Assembly: GCF_014644495.1 (NCBI RefSeq)
Contig: NZ_BMKU01000005.1
Location: 153,011-217,010 of the forward strand
DNA length: 64,000 nucleotides
Direction of reading: 5' to 3'
From: Pseudarthrobacter polychromogenes
GTDB taxonomy: Bacteria > Actinomycetota > Actinomycetes > Actinomycetales > Micrococcaceae
Under the pieces are notes generated by a model. It was given only the letters and a program-made list of their open reading frames with translations, made no database searches and had not been told where the DNA came from. This document shows, one piece after another, positions 27,836 to 36,546 of the stretch (positions are counted from its first letter, which is position 1; each line of letters begins with the position of its first letter). The position numbers and the translations under genes are program-made.

Positions 27836-29527
27836 ATGGACTCCGTGGCCCATATTGACGTTTCCGGCATTGACTACTTCCTCTCCGACGGCACCCAGCT
27901 GCTTAACGGAGTGACCTTCAAGGTCCCGGACGGCACCAAGACCGCATTGATCGGCCCCAACGGCACCGGGAAGACCACGCTGTTCCGCATCATCGCCGGG
28001 GACCTGGTGCCGGATGAAGGCGTGATCGGGCGGTCCGGGAACATGGGCATCATGCGCCAGTTCGTAGGCCAGGTCCGGGACGGCTCCACCGTGCGTGACC
28101 TCCTGGTGTCCGCCGCCCCGCCTGCCCTGGCGGCAGCGGCGCGCGAGGTGGACGACGCCGAGCTGGCCATGGTGGAGCACGACGACGAGCCAAGCCAGAT
28201 GCGGTACGCCCAGGCGATCGTGGATTGGGGAGATGCGGGCGGCTACGACGTTGAAACCGTTTGGGACGAGGTATGCATGGCCGCGCTGGGACTTCCCTTT
28301 GACCGCGCGCAGCACCGCCCGGCGTCGAGCCTTTCCGGAGGTGAGCAGAAGCGGCTGGTGCTCGAAGCGCTTTTTGCCGGGCCGGACGACCTCCTGCTGC
28401 TCGACGAACCGGACAACTACCTTGACGTCCCGGGCAAGCGGTGGCTTGAGGACAAGCTGAACGAGTCCAGGAAAACTGTTTTCTTCATCAGCCACGACCG
28501 CGAGCTGCTGAACAACGCCGCGGGGCGCATCGTGACGCTGGAACCCGGCATCAACGGTGCCGGCGCCTGGATCCACGGCGGCGGATTTGGCTCCTATGTG
28601 GAGGCCCGGGCAGACCGGAACGCCCGTTTCGAGGAACTGCGGAAGCGCTGGGACGAGGAGCACGTCAAGCTCAAGGAACTCGTCAACATGTACAAGAACA
28701 AGGCCGCGTTCCGCTCCGACATGGCCAACAGGTACCACGCAGCCCAGACCCGCCTGGCCAAGTTCCTGGAGATCGGGCCGCCGGAGGCGCTGCCTATCGA
28801 GCAGAACGTGCAAATGCGGCTCAAGGGCGGGCGGACCGCCAAGCGGGCCATCGTGGCGGAGAAGCTGGAACTTACCGGACTCATGAAGCCCTTCTCCACG
28901 GAAGTGTGGTTCGGGGACCGCGTTGGCGTCCTGGGCTCCAACGGCTCGGGCAAGTCGCACTTCCTCCGGCTCCTGGCCACGGGCGGAACCGATCCGGAGC
29001 GGGAACACCTGCCCGTTTCCGACGTCGAAATCGCCGAAGTGCCGCACGAGGGCACCGTGAAACTTGGCGCCAGGATCCGCCCCGGGTTCTTTGCCCAGAC
29101 CCACGTCCGGCCCGACCTCCTGGGCAAGACGCTGCTGGAAATCCTGCACCGCGGCGATGAACACCGGTCCGGCCTGGGCCGGGAGGCCGCGGCCGGAGCA
29201 CTGGACGGCTACGGACTGGCCGGGCAGTCGGAACAGAAGTACGAGTCCCTCTCGGGCGGGCAACAGGCACGGTTCCAGATCCTGCTGCTGCAGCTCAGCG
29301 GCGCCACCCTGCTGCTCCTCGACGAGCCCACGGACAACCTGGACCTGCACTCAGCCGAGGCACTTGAGAAGGCCATCGACCATTTCGAGGGAACCGTCCT
29401 CGCCGTGACCCACGACCGTTGGTTCGCGCGCACCTTCGACCGCTTCCTGGTGTTCGGGTCCGACGGCAAGGTGTACGAATCCGCAGAGCCGGTATGGGAT
29501 GAAAAGCGGGTGGAGCGCGTCCGCTGA
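27836..29527 (+). CDS. ABC-F family ATP-binding protein
   Basis: A soluble duplicated ABC ATPase of 563 residues without membrane segments. Domain 1 has Walker A GPNGTGKTT (~42), signature SLSGGEQKRL and Walker B LLLLDEPDNYLD; domain 2 has Walker A GSNGSGKS (~366), signature LSGGQQARF and LLLLDEPTDNLD. The charged linker between domains (about 255-320, ERFEELRKRWDEEH-like) corresponds to the tRNA-interacting arm of ABC-F proteins. Members act on the ribosomal E site as translation factors or antibiotic-resistance proteins; which applies here cannot be told. ATG at 27836 or GTG at 27845 could be the start. Confidence 0.92.
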   Translation: MDSVAHIDVSGIDYFLSDGTQLLNGVTFKVPDGTKTALIGPNGTGKTTLFRIIAGDLVPDEGVIGRSGNMGIMRQFVGQVRDGSTVRDLLVSAAPPALAAAAREVDDAELAMVEHDDEPSQMRYAQAIVDWGDAGGYDVETVWDEVCMAALGLPFDRAQHRPASSLSGGEQKRLVLEALFAGPDDLLLLDEPDNYLDVPGKRWLEDKLNESRKTVFFISHDRELLNNAAGRIVTLEPGINGAGAWIHGGGFGSYVEARADRNARFEELRKRWDEEHVKLKELVNMYKNKAAFRSDMANRYHAAQTRLAKFLEIGPPEALPIEQNVQMRLKGGRTAKRAIVAEKLELTGLMKPFSTEVWFGDRVGVLGSNGSGKSHFLRLLATGGTDPEREHLPVSDVEIAEVPHEGTVKLGARIRPGFFAQTHVRPDLLGKTLLEILHRGDEHRSGLGREAAAGALDGYGLAGQSEQKYESLSGGQQARFQILLLQLSGATLLLLDEPTDNLDLHSAEALEKAIDHFEGTVLAVTHDRWFARTFDRFLVFGSDGKVYESAEPVWDEKRVERVR

Positions 29528-29534
29528 CCCCGAC

Positions 29535-29654
29535 GCTCTCTCACTCCCTGCAACCTTTTGGCCATCGCTCTCTCACCGGTGAGAGAGGATGAGTAATTTC
29601 CGGCATCAAGGGAGAGAGCGTTGCGGTATTTCCGGCATCAAGTGATAGAGCGTT
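29535..29654. repeat. Intergenic repeat cluster with tandem 27-base units
   Basis: Two near-identical 27-base units starting ATTTCCGGCATCAAG occur at 29596-29622 and 29628-29654 (period 32; differences only near the GAGAGAGCG part). Beside them is a perfect 20-bp palindrome CTCTCTCACCGGTGAGAGAG at 29568-29587, and another GCTCTCTCAC at 29535. The shared CTCTCTCAC/GAGAGAGCG word suggests one repetitive intergenic element family. Confidence 0.7.
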
Positions 29655-29693
29655 CATGATCAAATGATCAGAGTTTGCTAGCATTTGATCATG
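29655..29693. promoter_or_regulatory. Probable DeoR operator
   Basis: Perfect 12-bp inverted repeats CATGATCAAATG (29655-29666) and CATTTGATCATG (29682-29693) are separated by 15 bases. The right arm contains the ATG start of the deoR-like gene. Its position over the start region suggests autorepression of the regulator and the coupled transporter. Confidence 0.7.
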
Positions 29694-30464
29694 AAGACTG
29701 ACGAGCGGCACCGCACCATTGCCGGGCTGCTCCGCCAGCGCCATGAGGTAACCGTGGACGAGCTGACGGTCGCCTGCGACGCGTCGGGGGCAACCATCCG
29801 GCGGGACCTCGAGATCCTGGCAGCGAACGGCGTCCTCCGCCGTGTTCACGGCGGTGCGCGGAGCCTCATCGGGCGCGGCGAAAATCCAGGCTATGGCCAG
29901 CGCGAACTGGAGGACCAAGACGCCAAGAAGCGCATTGCGGCCGCAGTAGCAGGGCTGTTGGGGGACCGCGAGCATGTGTGGCTGGACAGCGGCAGCACCG
30001 CTACGGAGGTGGCCCGCGCTGTGGAAGCGAGGGAACTGACGGTCATGCCCATGTCGCTCAGGTCGCTGAACGTCCTTGCGGGCGGCGAACCAATTGCAGG
30101 TACCCGCCCGGCCCTGCTGTTGCCCGGCGGCAGCCTTGTTCCCGGAGAGCTGAGCTTCCGTGGCCCGCTCGCCGAATCCAACATCCGCTCCCTGCGTTTC
30201 GACACCGCTGTTGTGACACCCTGCGCCGTGGACCTCAAGGCAGGCCTCCTGGCCCACGACATCGACGACGCGGCAGTAAAGCGCGCCGGCCTGGAATCGG
30301 CCGCACGGGTGATGGTGGCTGCCTCCGCCGCCAAATGGGACGCTCAAGCCCGGGCGCTGGTTGCCGGCCTGGAACGGGTGGACGTCCTGGTGACGGACAA
30401 AAATTTCAACGCCGAAGAACGCGCGCAACTCGACGAATACTCCCTGGAAGTAGTGACTGTATGA
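29691..30464 (+). CDS. DeoR family transcriptional regulator
   Basis: A sugar-phosphate-responsive repressor type of 257 residues. The N-terminal winged helix-turn-helix (DERHRTIAGLLRQRHEVTVD, then GATIRRDLEIL and GVLRRVHGGA) is followed by the DeoRC effector domain with VWLDSGSTATEVARAV, and conserved VVTPCAVDLKAGLL and ARVMVAASAAKWD. The ATG at 29691 is preferred over a TTG two codons upstream. It overlaps the MFS gene by 4 bases (ATGA), so the regulator and transporter are translationally coupled. The effector is unknown. Confidence 0.92.
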   Translation: MKTDERHRTIAGLLRQRHEVTVDELTVACDASGATIRRDLEILAANGVLRRVHGGARSLIGRGENPGYGQRELEDQDAKKRIAAAVAGLLGDREHVWLDSGSTATEVARAVEARELTVMPMSLRSLNVLAGGEPIAGTRPALLLPGGSLVPGELSFRGPLAESNIRSLRFDTAVVTPCAVDLKAGLLAHDIDDAAVKRAGLESAARVMVAASAAKWDAQARALVAGLERVDVLVTDKNFNAEERAQLDEYSLEVVTV

Positions 30465-31654
30465 GCATCAACACCGGTACCGGGCAGCAGGCAGGACTGA
30501 ACGCTGCCGCCGCAGCCACTTTTGTGGTTTTTGGCATCAACGGCCTGGTCTTTGCCAGCTGGGCCGCGAGGATCCCCGCCGTCACGGAGACCCTGCAGAT
30601 CACCTCCGGGCAGATGGGCACCCTCCTGCTGTGCACCGCCGTGGGTTCGCTCCTGGCGCTCCCTACCGCCGGGCTGGTGGTGGGCAGGATCGGGACCGCA
30701 AACACCGCACGTTTTGGCGGCATCCTGGCGGCCCTCGCGGGTGCCGGAATCGCCGCTTCGCTCTCGGTTGCGTCGATTCCCGGAACGGCCGTTGCCCTGT
30801 TCTTCTTCGGGATTGCAATCGGACTCTGGGATGTAGCCCAGAACATTGAGGGTGCCGACGTGGAGCATAAGCTGCGGCGCACCATCATGCCGCAGTTCCA
30901 TGCAGCGTTCAGCGGCGGTGCCTTCGTCGGTGCACTGATCGGTGCCGGACTTTCCACCGTGGGCGTCGGCCTGCCCCTGCACCTGCTGGTCATCGCCGGT
31001 GTGGTTGTTGTGGTGATGCTGACTGCCCCGCGCTACTTCCTCCCGCATATCTCCACCGCCACACCGGACGGAGAACCAAAGGCAGCCAAGGGACCGTCAG
31101 CCTGGCGTGACAGCCGCACCCTGCTCATAGGGGTTGTGGTCCTGGGTGCCACCCTGACGGAGGGTGCAGGTAATGACTGGATCGCGAAAGCGTCCGTAGA
31201 CGGCCTGGGCACCTCTGAATCCACCGGCGCGCTGATGTTCGCCCTCTTCGTGCTGGCCATGACGGCAATGCGGTTCCTTGGCGGCCGCGTCATCGACAAG
31301 TACGGCCGTGTTGCCGTCCTTAGGGCGAGCATGGCTGCCGCAGCGGCCGGGCTGTGCCTCTTTGTGCTAGCCGGAAACGTGTGGCTGGCCGCTGTGGGGG
31401 CCGCCTTGTGGGGGGTCGGAGCAGCGCTGGCCTTCCCCATGGGCATGTCTGCCGCTGCGGACAACCCGAAGCATGCTGCGACCCGGGTGTCCGTAGTATC
31501 CACACTGGGGTATATTTCGTTCCTCGCCGGTCCTCCCCTTCTGGGATACCTCGGCGACCTGACCGGCATACACTTGGCGCTCCTGGCCATCCTCGCGCCG
31601 ATCCTCCTGGCACTCGTGCTGGCAGGAGCGGCAAAGCCCCTGAGGGCAGGGTAA
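30461..31654 (+). CDS. MFS transporter, YbjJ-like
   Basis: A major facilitator superfamily protein of 397 residues with about 12 hydrophobic segments. The first segment contains FGINGLVFASWAARIPAVTE, typical of the YbjJ branch (also related to FucP-like sugar transporters). A central cytoplasmic loop (FLPHISTATPDGEPKAAKGP) separates the halves. The open frame extends far upstream, but that overlaps deoR; ATG 30461 in the ATGA junction is the start. Being coupled to a DeoR regulator, it probably carries a carbohydrate or its derivative; substrate unknown. Confidence 0.88.
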   Translation: MSINTGTGQQAGLNAAAAATFVVFGINGLVFASWAARIPAVTETLQITSGQMGTLLLCTAVGSLLALPTAGLVVGRIGTANTARFGGILAALAGAGIAASLSVASIPGTAVALFFFGIAIGLWDVAQNIEGADVEHKLRRTIMPQFHAAFSGGAFVGALIGAGLSTVGVGLPLHLLVIAGVVVVVMLTAPRYFLPHISTATPDGEPKAAKGPSAWRDSRTLLIGVVVLGATLTEGAGNDWIAKASVDGLGTSESTGALMFALFVLAMTAMRFLGGRVIDKYGRVAVLRASMAAAAAGLCLFVLAGNVWLAAVGAALWGVGAALAFPMGMSAAADNPKHAATRVSVVSTLGYISFLAGPPLLGYLGDLTGIHLALLAILAPILLALVLAGAAKPLRAG

Positions 31655-31717
31655 TACGGCGAACGGGCTTTCCGCGAGGCTGGAGAACCTCCATTCACCG
31701 GACGGTAGGGTGATGGA

Positions 31718-33217
31718 ATGCAGAACACCTGGCGACGAAGCCATCGTTGGATCAGCCGCCTGGACAGATACCTGGTGCGGCATGTCTCGGATCTTCCGGG
31801 AGGCAACCATGATGCCTTCTTCCGCCGCCTCTCCGCCTCCGCAAACCACGGAAAACTCTGGATTGCGGCTGCCGCAGCGATGGCCGCCTTTCCGGGACGG
31901 CCGCGCCGTGCGGCACTGCACGGCCTCATCGCCCAGGCAGTGGCTTCCGCCGTCACAAACGGTGTTTTCAAAACCCTGCTCCCCCGGGCGCGGCCGCTGC
32001 CGGAACATCTTCCGGTGTTCCGGTTCGTCCACCCCCAGCCGACAAGTTCCTCCATGCCATCCGGGCACTCTGCGTCGGCCGTCGCTTTCGCCGTGGGTAC
32101 AGGACTCGTCCAGCCCGTCATAGGGGCCGTGCTGGCTCCGGTGGCGGCAGGCGTCGCCTATTCGCGCGTCCACACCGGAGCCCACTGGCCTTCGGATGTC
32201 TTTTTCGGTTCTGCCCTGGGTGCCGGCGCTGCACTCATGACGCGCGCGTGGTGGCCGGTGCGCCCCCCTTTCCCGGACGTGGCGCGAACGTGGACCACAG
32301 CAGCGGAACTACCCGGCGGCATGGGGCTCAGCATCGTGGTCAACACCCTCGGCGGGTCCTTCACGGAGGAGACGGCTGCCGCCCTGCAAGAGGTATTCCC
32401 CAAGGCGCATATTACATCTGTCCATCCTGACCAGGATCTCCTCCGCGAGATCCGGCTGGCAGCGGAGCATCCCGGCACGCGTGCCCTCGGGGTCTGGGGC
32501 GGCGACGGAACCGTCGGAGCCGCGGCAGCTGCCGCCGTCGAGCGTTCCCTGCCCCTGCTGGTCCTCCCCGGCGGTACCCTGAACCACTTTGCCCGGGACG
32601 CCGGCACCGGGAGCCTGAAGGAGGCCGTCGCCGCCGCTGCCAGGGGAGAGGCGGCGCTGGCAGACATAGGGATCGTCACGGTGGAGCGCGGGTTGGCCGG
32701 CAGCCCGGAAAGGGCACAGCTGACCATGCTGAACACCTCAAGTATTGGCCTGTACCCGAACTTCGTGCGCCGCCGGGAACAGCTGCAGCCTGCGCTGGGA
32801 AAACCCCTGGCCGGGGTGGTGGCGATGTTCCGTACCTTCGCGGCCGGAACCCCCACCACCCTCACTGTCGACGGCAGGCGGCACAAGGTGTGGATCGCCT
32901 ATGTGGGGCGGGGCCGGTACTACCCGCGTGACCACGCCCCCTTGTTCCGGCCCGTGATGGACGACGGCGTGCTCGACGTCCGCATGATTACAGCAGACGA
33001 GTCATTCGCCCGGCTGCGGCTGCTGTGGTCGGTGCTGACGGGTACCGTGGCAACCTCGCGCATCACCCACCTCTCAGAGGCAACCCGGGTGCGCATCGAT
33101 GCCGGCGGGTCGCCGATGGCTTTGGCGGTGGACGGTGAGGCGCTGGCCGGTGTGCGCAGCGTCGAATATACGGTGCGCCGCAGGACCCTTGCCTACTACT
33201 CGCCACAGCCCCGGTGA
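31718..33217 (+). CDS. Fused PAP2 phosphatase / diacylglycerol kinase family protein
   Basis: A two-domain lipid enzyme of 499 residues. The N-terminal half is a membrane PAP2 phosphatase with KTLLPRARP, SSMPSGHSAS and SRVHTGAHWPSD, all three signature motifs. From about residue 200 follows a diacylglycerol/sphingosine kinase-like domain with WGGDGTVGAA and LPGGTLNHFARD. Such fusions occur in actinobacteria and probably interconvert phosphorylated and free lipid head groups, for instance undecaprenyl or diacylglycerol phosphates. The exact lipid is not known. It stands alone between unrelated genes. Confidence 0.92.
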   Translation: MQNTWRRSHRWISRLDRYLVRHVSDLPGGNHDAFFRRLSASANHGKLWIAAAAAMAAFPGRPRRAALHGLIAQAVASAVTNGVFKTLLPRARPLPEHLPVFRFVHPQPTSSSMPSGHSASAVAFAVGTGLVQPVIGAVLAPVAAGVAYSRVHTGAHWPSDVFFGSALGAGAALMTRAWWPVRPPFPDVARTWTTAAELPGGMGLSIVVNTLGGSFTEETAAALQEVFPKAHITSVHPDQDLLREIRLAAEHPGTRALGVWGGDGTVGAAAAAAVERSLPLLVLPGGTLNHFARDAGTGSLKEAVAAAARGEAALADIGIVTVERGLAGSPERAQLTMLNTSSIGLYPNFVRRREQLQPALGKPLAGVVAMFRTFAAGTPTTLTVDGRRHKVWIAYVGRGRYYPRDHAPLFRPVMDDGVLDVRMITADESFARLRLLWSVLTGTVATSRITHLSEATRVRIDAGGSPMALAVDGEALAGVRSVEYTVRRRTLAYYSPQPR

Positions 33218-33370
33218 CCACCGGTCATCCAAGGGGACTACCCTGACCCGCCCCTGAATCATCCCTGAGACCGGCGTAATCCGCCCCCGGCGTGGGTAGC
33301 GTGGTGCGTACGTACCAGTCTTCTGCAATGCATCCCGCAGTCCACAAGCTGCCGTTCGAAGGAACACTCC

Positions 33371-34318
33371 ATGATTGAGGCAACAGGGCTGACCAAGGTC
33401 TACGGCGACAAAACCGCCGTGGACGGGGTCAGCTTCACCGTCCAGGCAGGCCGCGTTACCGGTTTCCTGGGACCCAACGGCGCCGGAAAGTCCACCACCA
33501 TGAGGATGATCATGGGACTGGACCGGCCGACGTCGGGTTCCGTCACCGTGAACGGGGTGCCGTTCGCGCAGCATGCCGCACCCCTGCGCGAAGTGGGCTC
33601 ACTCCTTGACGCCAAGGCCGTCCACACCGGCCGCACCGCGTACAACCATCTCCTGGCCATGGCCGCGACCCACAGTATTCCAAGGAAGCGGGTCCAGGAG
33701 GTCATCGAGATGACAGGCCTGGGGGAGGTGGCCAAAAAGAAAGTGAAGGGGTTCTCCCTTGGAATGGGGCAACGCCTGGGCATTGCCGCCGCATTGCTGG
33801 GAGACCCCCAGACCATCATCCTCGACGAGCCAGTCAACGGCCTGGACCCGGAGGGTGTGGTCTGGGTTCGGAACCTGGTGAAGTACCTGGCATCGGAAGG
33901 GCGGACAGTGTTTCTGTCCAGCCACCTGATGAGCGAGATGGCCATGACCGCCGACCACCTGATTGTCATTGGCCGCGGCAGGATCATTGCTGATGCCCCC
34001 ATCGGCGAAATTATCACGGGCAAGGGCCAGTCCCGTGCCCGCGTCCGGACGGACCAGCCGGAGCAGCTCATGCGCCTGCTCGCGGACGACGGCGTCTCCG
34101 TGGAGGTCCAGGACCACGAACTCCTTGAGGTCACGGGCCTGCCCGCCAGGGACATCGCCCGGACAGCCCTGGACAACAGGATCATGGTCTACGAGCTCAC
34201 TCCCCTCCAGGCGAGCCTTGAGGAGGCGTACATGGAACTGACCAAGGACGAGGTGGAGTACCACTCCCTCATCACCACGGGAGCTGCGGCGCCCACCCAG
34301 ACCGGAGGACAGCAATGA
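33371..34318 (+). CDS. ABC transporter ATP-binding protein (DrrA/CcmA-like exporter)
   Basis: ATPase subunit of a two-gene ABC-2 type exporter, 315 residues. Walker A is GPNGAGKSTT near residue 38, the signature is FSLGMGQRLGIAAAL, Walker B is TIILDEPVNGLDPEG, and the H-loop is FLSSHLMSE. A C-terminal region of about 90 residues follows the nucleotide-binding domain, as in drug or peptide exporters. It overlaps the permease gene by 4 bases, and a two-component system follows directly, a layout typical of cell-envelope-stress or peptide-antibiotic detoxification modules. Confidence 0.94.
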   Translation: MIEATGLTKVYGDKTAVDGVSFTVQAGRVTGFLGPNGAGKSTTMRMIMGLDRPTSGSVTVNGVPFAQHAAPLREVGSLLDAKAVHTGRTAYNHLLAMAATHSIPRKRVQEVIEMTGLGEVAKKKVKGFSLGMGQRLGIAAALLGDPQTIILDEPVNGLDPEGVVWVRNLVKYLASEGRTVFLSSHLMSEMAMTADHLIVIGRGRIIADAPIGEIITGKGQSRARVRTDQPEQLMRLLADDGVSVEVQDHELLEVTGLPARDIARTALDNRIMVYELTPLQASLEEAYMELTKDEVEYHSLITTGAAAPTQTGGQQ

Positions 34319-35166
34319 GCACAGCAGCACTTCAATCCAGCCGGCCGCAGGGCACGGCTGGTCCCGGTCCCAGCTTCCTGCGCGTCCTCAACTCGGAGTT
34401 CATCAAGTTCCGGACCCTCCTCTCCACCCTGATCCTGGTCGGATCCACCGTGCTGGTGATGGTGGGCTTTGCCGCCCTGAATGCCTGGGGCATCGGACAG
34501 TTTTCCGAGGCATCCCAGAACGATCCCCAGGCAGCTGCGGCCTTCGCCGCCCAGGGCGCTGACCTTACGGCGGGAATCCCGACATCCGGCATCGCCTTCG
34601 CGCAGCTCATTATCGGATCCCTGGCGGTTCTGCTCATGAGCTCGGAATTCACCACCGGCATGGCAAGATCCACCTTCTCGGCGGTCCCCAAACGTACCCC
34701 GGCCTTCATTGCGAAGCTGCTGGTGGTGACGGCATGTGCCTTCGTGGTGACCGTGGCATCGTCCCTGCTCGCTTACGTGGCGGCCACCCCCATCCTGGAC
34801 AACTACGGTTTTGATATCGACCTCGGTTCCGACCATTCCCGGCGCCTCCTGCTGGTCAGCGGCGTGTACGTGGCAGCAGTCGCGGCAATCGGCATGTCCC
34901 TGGGGACTCTCCTGCGCAATTCAGCAGGGGGCATCATGTCACTGGTGGGGCTGTTCTTCGTGGTCCCCATTGCCTTCCAGCTCATCCCCGGGGAATTCTT
35001 CGAGGAAGCGCGGAAGTACCTGCCGGACAGCCTCTTTGAACGGATCGTGACAGCCGCGCCTGCGGAAGACGCACTGGAGGTCTGGCAGGCCTGGACGTGG
35101 CTTGGTGTGTGGGTGGTTGTTCCCGTGGCTGCAGCCATGATCATCTTGAAGAAGCGCGACGTCTAG
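34315..35166 (+). CDS. ABC transporter permease
   Basis: Membrane partner of the preceding ATPase, 283 residues with about six hydrophobic segments (for example LISTLILVGSTVLVMVGFAA-like first segment and a final VWVVVPVAAAMIILKKRDV). It carries the ABC-2 family features MSSEFTTGMARSTFSAVPKR (cytoplasmic coupling region) and IGMSLGTLLRNSAGG. ATG overlaps the upstream stop (ATGA). The histidine kinase starts 27 bases downstream, so all four genes probably form one operon. Substrate unknown. Confidence 0.9.
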   Translation: MSTAALQSSRPQGTAGPGPSFLRVLNSEFIKFRTLLSTLILVGSTVLVMVGFAALNAWGIGQFSEASQNDPQAAAAFAAQGADLTAGIPTSGIAFAQLIIGSLAVLLMSSEFTTGMARSTFSAVPKRTPAFIAKLLVVTACAFVVTVASSLLAYVAATPILDNYGFDIDLGSDHSRRLLLVSGVYVAAVAAIGMSLGTLLRNSAGGIMSLVGLFFVVPIAFQLIPGEFFEEARKYLPDSLFERIVTAAPAEDALEVWQAWTWLGVWVVVPVAAAMIILKKRDV

Positions 35167-35193
35167 CATCCACGGAACGGGCAACCCCGACGT

Positions 35194-36546
35194 ATGAACC
35201 AAACGGCATTTATTAAGGACGCGCCGGCCTGGCAGGCCGACGCGTCCTTTGCCGAGCTCACGGCGAGGCGCAGAGGACGGCTTCGCCGGTACCTGCAGCG
35301 GCGCCCGCTGGTCATGGACGCTGTTGTGGCCGCCAGCTACAGCCTCCTGGTGGCACCCACCGTGGTGGACGCGGCCAGGTCCGGCAACTGGCTTGCAGCC
35401 GCCCTGCTGGTGCTGGTGGCAGGGTCCATGTTCCTGCGGCGGTTCTATCCCGTGGGCCTGGTGGCTTTTGTCGCTGTGGTGGAGGTAGCGGTCACCCTGC
35501 TCCACCCCTGGGGCTCCAACGTATCCGCGGGACTGTGGTTCTCGCTGTATGCCGTGGCGGTGGCCCACACCCGCCGCTTCGCGCTCATCACCATGGCCGC
35601 GGCCACGGCCCCGCTGGCACTCCTCTATCTCCTGGCGGCCGTGGGACCCATGGAAAACTCCTTCGTCCACGATCCGGGAGTCAACCCGGGCGACTTCCAC
35701 CTCCTGACCAGCATCGCCACCGGCGCCAGCATCGCCCTGTCCAACATCCTGGCCACCGGCCTCGGCATCAGCGTCCGGCAACGCCGTGAGCACGAGCAGG
35801 AGGTCGCCGCCTGGGCCGCCCGGACCGCGAGTCTTGCCTCCGTCAACGAACGGAACCGGATTGCACGCGAAATGCACGATGTTGTGGCGCACTCGCTGAC
35901 CGTGATGATCAGCCTGTCCGACGGTGCCGCCGTCGTGGTCCGGAAAAGCCCGGAGCGTGCCGGCGAGGTGCTCGGCGAACTGTCCCGGACGGGACGCACC
36001 GCCCTCGCCGACATGCGCCGGGTCCTGGGCGTCCTGCGTGATGACACGGGCACCGCCGCGCCCCGGCCGCCGCTGACTGCCGGGGACAGCCTGGCCAGCC
36101 TGCTGGAAGGCTTCCGCACCGCGGGCCTGCCGCTGCACTACTCCCATACCGGGCCTGCCCTGCCCGGCGATGCTGCGTTCCAGCTCACGGTGTACCGGAT
36201 CGTTCAGGAATCGCTCACCAACGTGCTCCGCTACGGCCGCGCCCTGACCCGGGTGGATGTCACCGTAGTCCGCTCCGGCTCCACGGTGACCATTGACGTG
36301 CTCGACGACGGCTCCGGAGTGACCGGGCACCCCGCCCAGGATGGAGGTACTTCCCCGTCCGGTGCTGCTGGTTCCCATGGATCCGGACAGGGGCTGGCCG
36401 GGATGGCTGAACGCTCCAGGATCTATTCCGGTTCCGTGGAAGCCGGGCCCAGCGGCCGGGGCTGGCGAGTCCACGCTGTACTGTCCTGGCCCGGCGAGGA
36501 GTCCGCCGGATCAATCCGCCCCTACGAACTGCAAGGCAACCCATGA
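35194..36546 (+). CDS. Sensor histidine kinase (NarL-type, HisKA_3)
   Basis: Membrane sensor kinase of 450 residues. An N-terminal region with about five hydrophobic segments (VMDAVVAASYSLLVAPTVV onward) and almost no extracellular domain precedes a HisKA_3 dimerization domain with NERNRIAREMHDVVAHSLT, phospho-acceptor His near residue 229. A C-terminal HATPase with DDGSGV and GQGLAGMAER follows. Such intramembrane-sensing kinases usually work with an adjacent ABC transporter. ATG of the response regulator overlaps its stop. Confidence 0.93.
   Translation: MNQTAFIKDAPAWQADASFAELTARRRGRLRRYLQRRPLVMDAVVAASYSLLVAPTVVDAARSGNWLAAALLVLVAGSMFLRRFYPVGLVAFVAVVEVAVTLLHPWGSNVSAGLWFSLYAVAVAHTRRFALITMAAATAPLALLYLLAAVGPMENSFVHDPGVNPGDFHLLTSIATGASIALSNILATGLGISVRQRREHEQEVAAWAARTASLASVNERNRIAREMHDVVAHSLTVMISLSDGAAVVVRKSPERAGEVLGELSRTGRTALADMRRVLGVLRDDTGTAAPRPPLTAGDSLASLLEGFRTAGLPLHYSHTGPALPGDAAFQLTVYRIVQESLTNVLRYGRALTRVDVTVVRSGSTVTIDVLDDGSGVTGHPAQDGGTSPSGAAGSHGSGQGLAGMAERSRIYSGSVEAGPSGRGWRVHAVLSWPGEESAGSIRPYELQGNP

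Noticed and set aside
27056..29350. A 764-codon open frame on the minus strand
   Set aside because: It lies antisense to the ABC-F gene and the end of the PBP gene, both with complete motifs; the frame is a by-product of high GC third positions.
34939..36474. A 511-codon open frame on the minus strand
   Set aside because: Antisense to the ABC permease and histidine kinase genes, whose motifs are intact.
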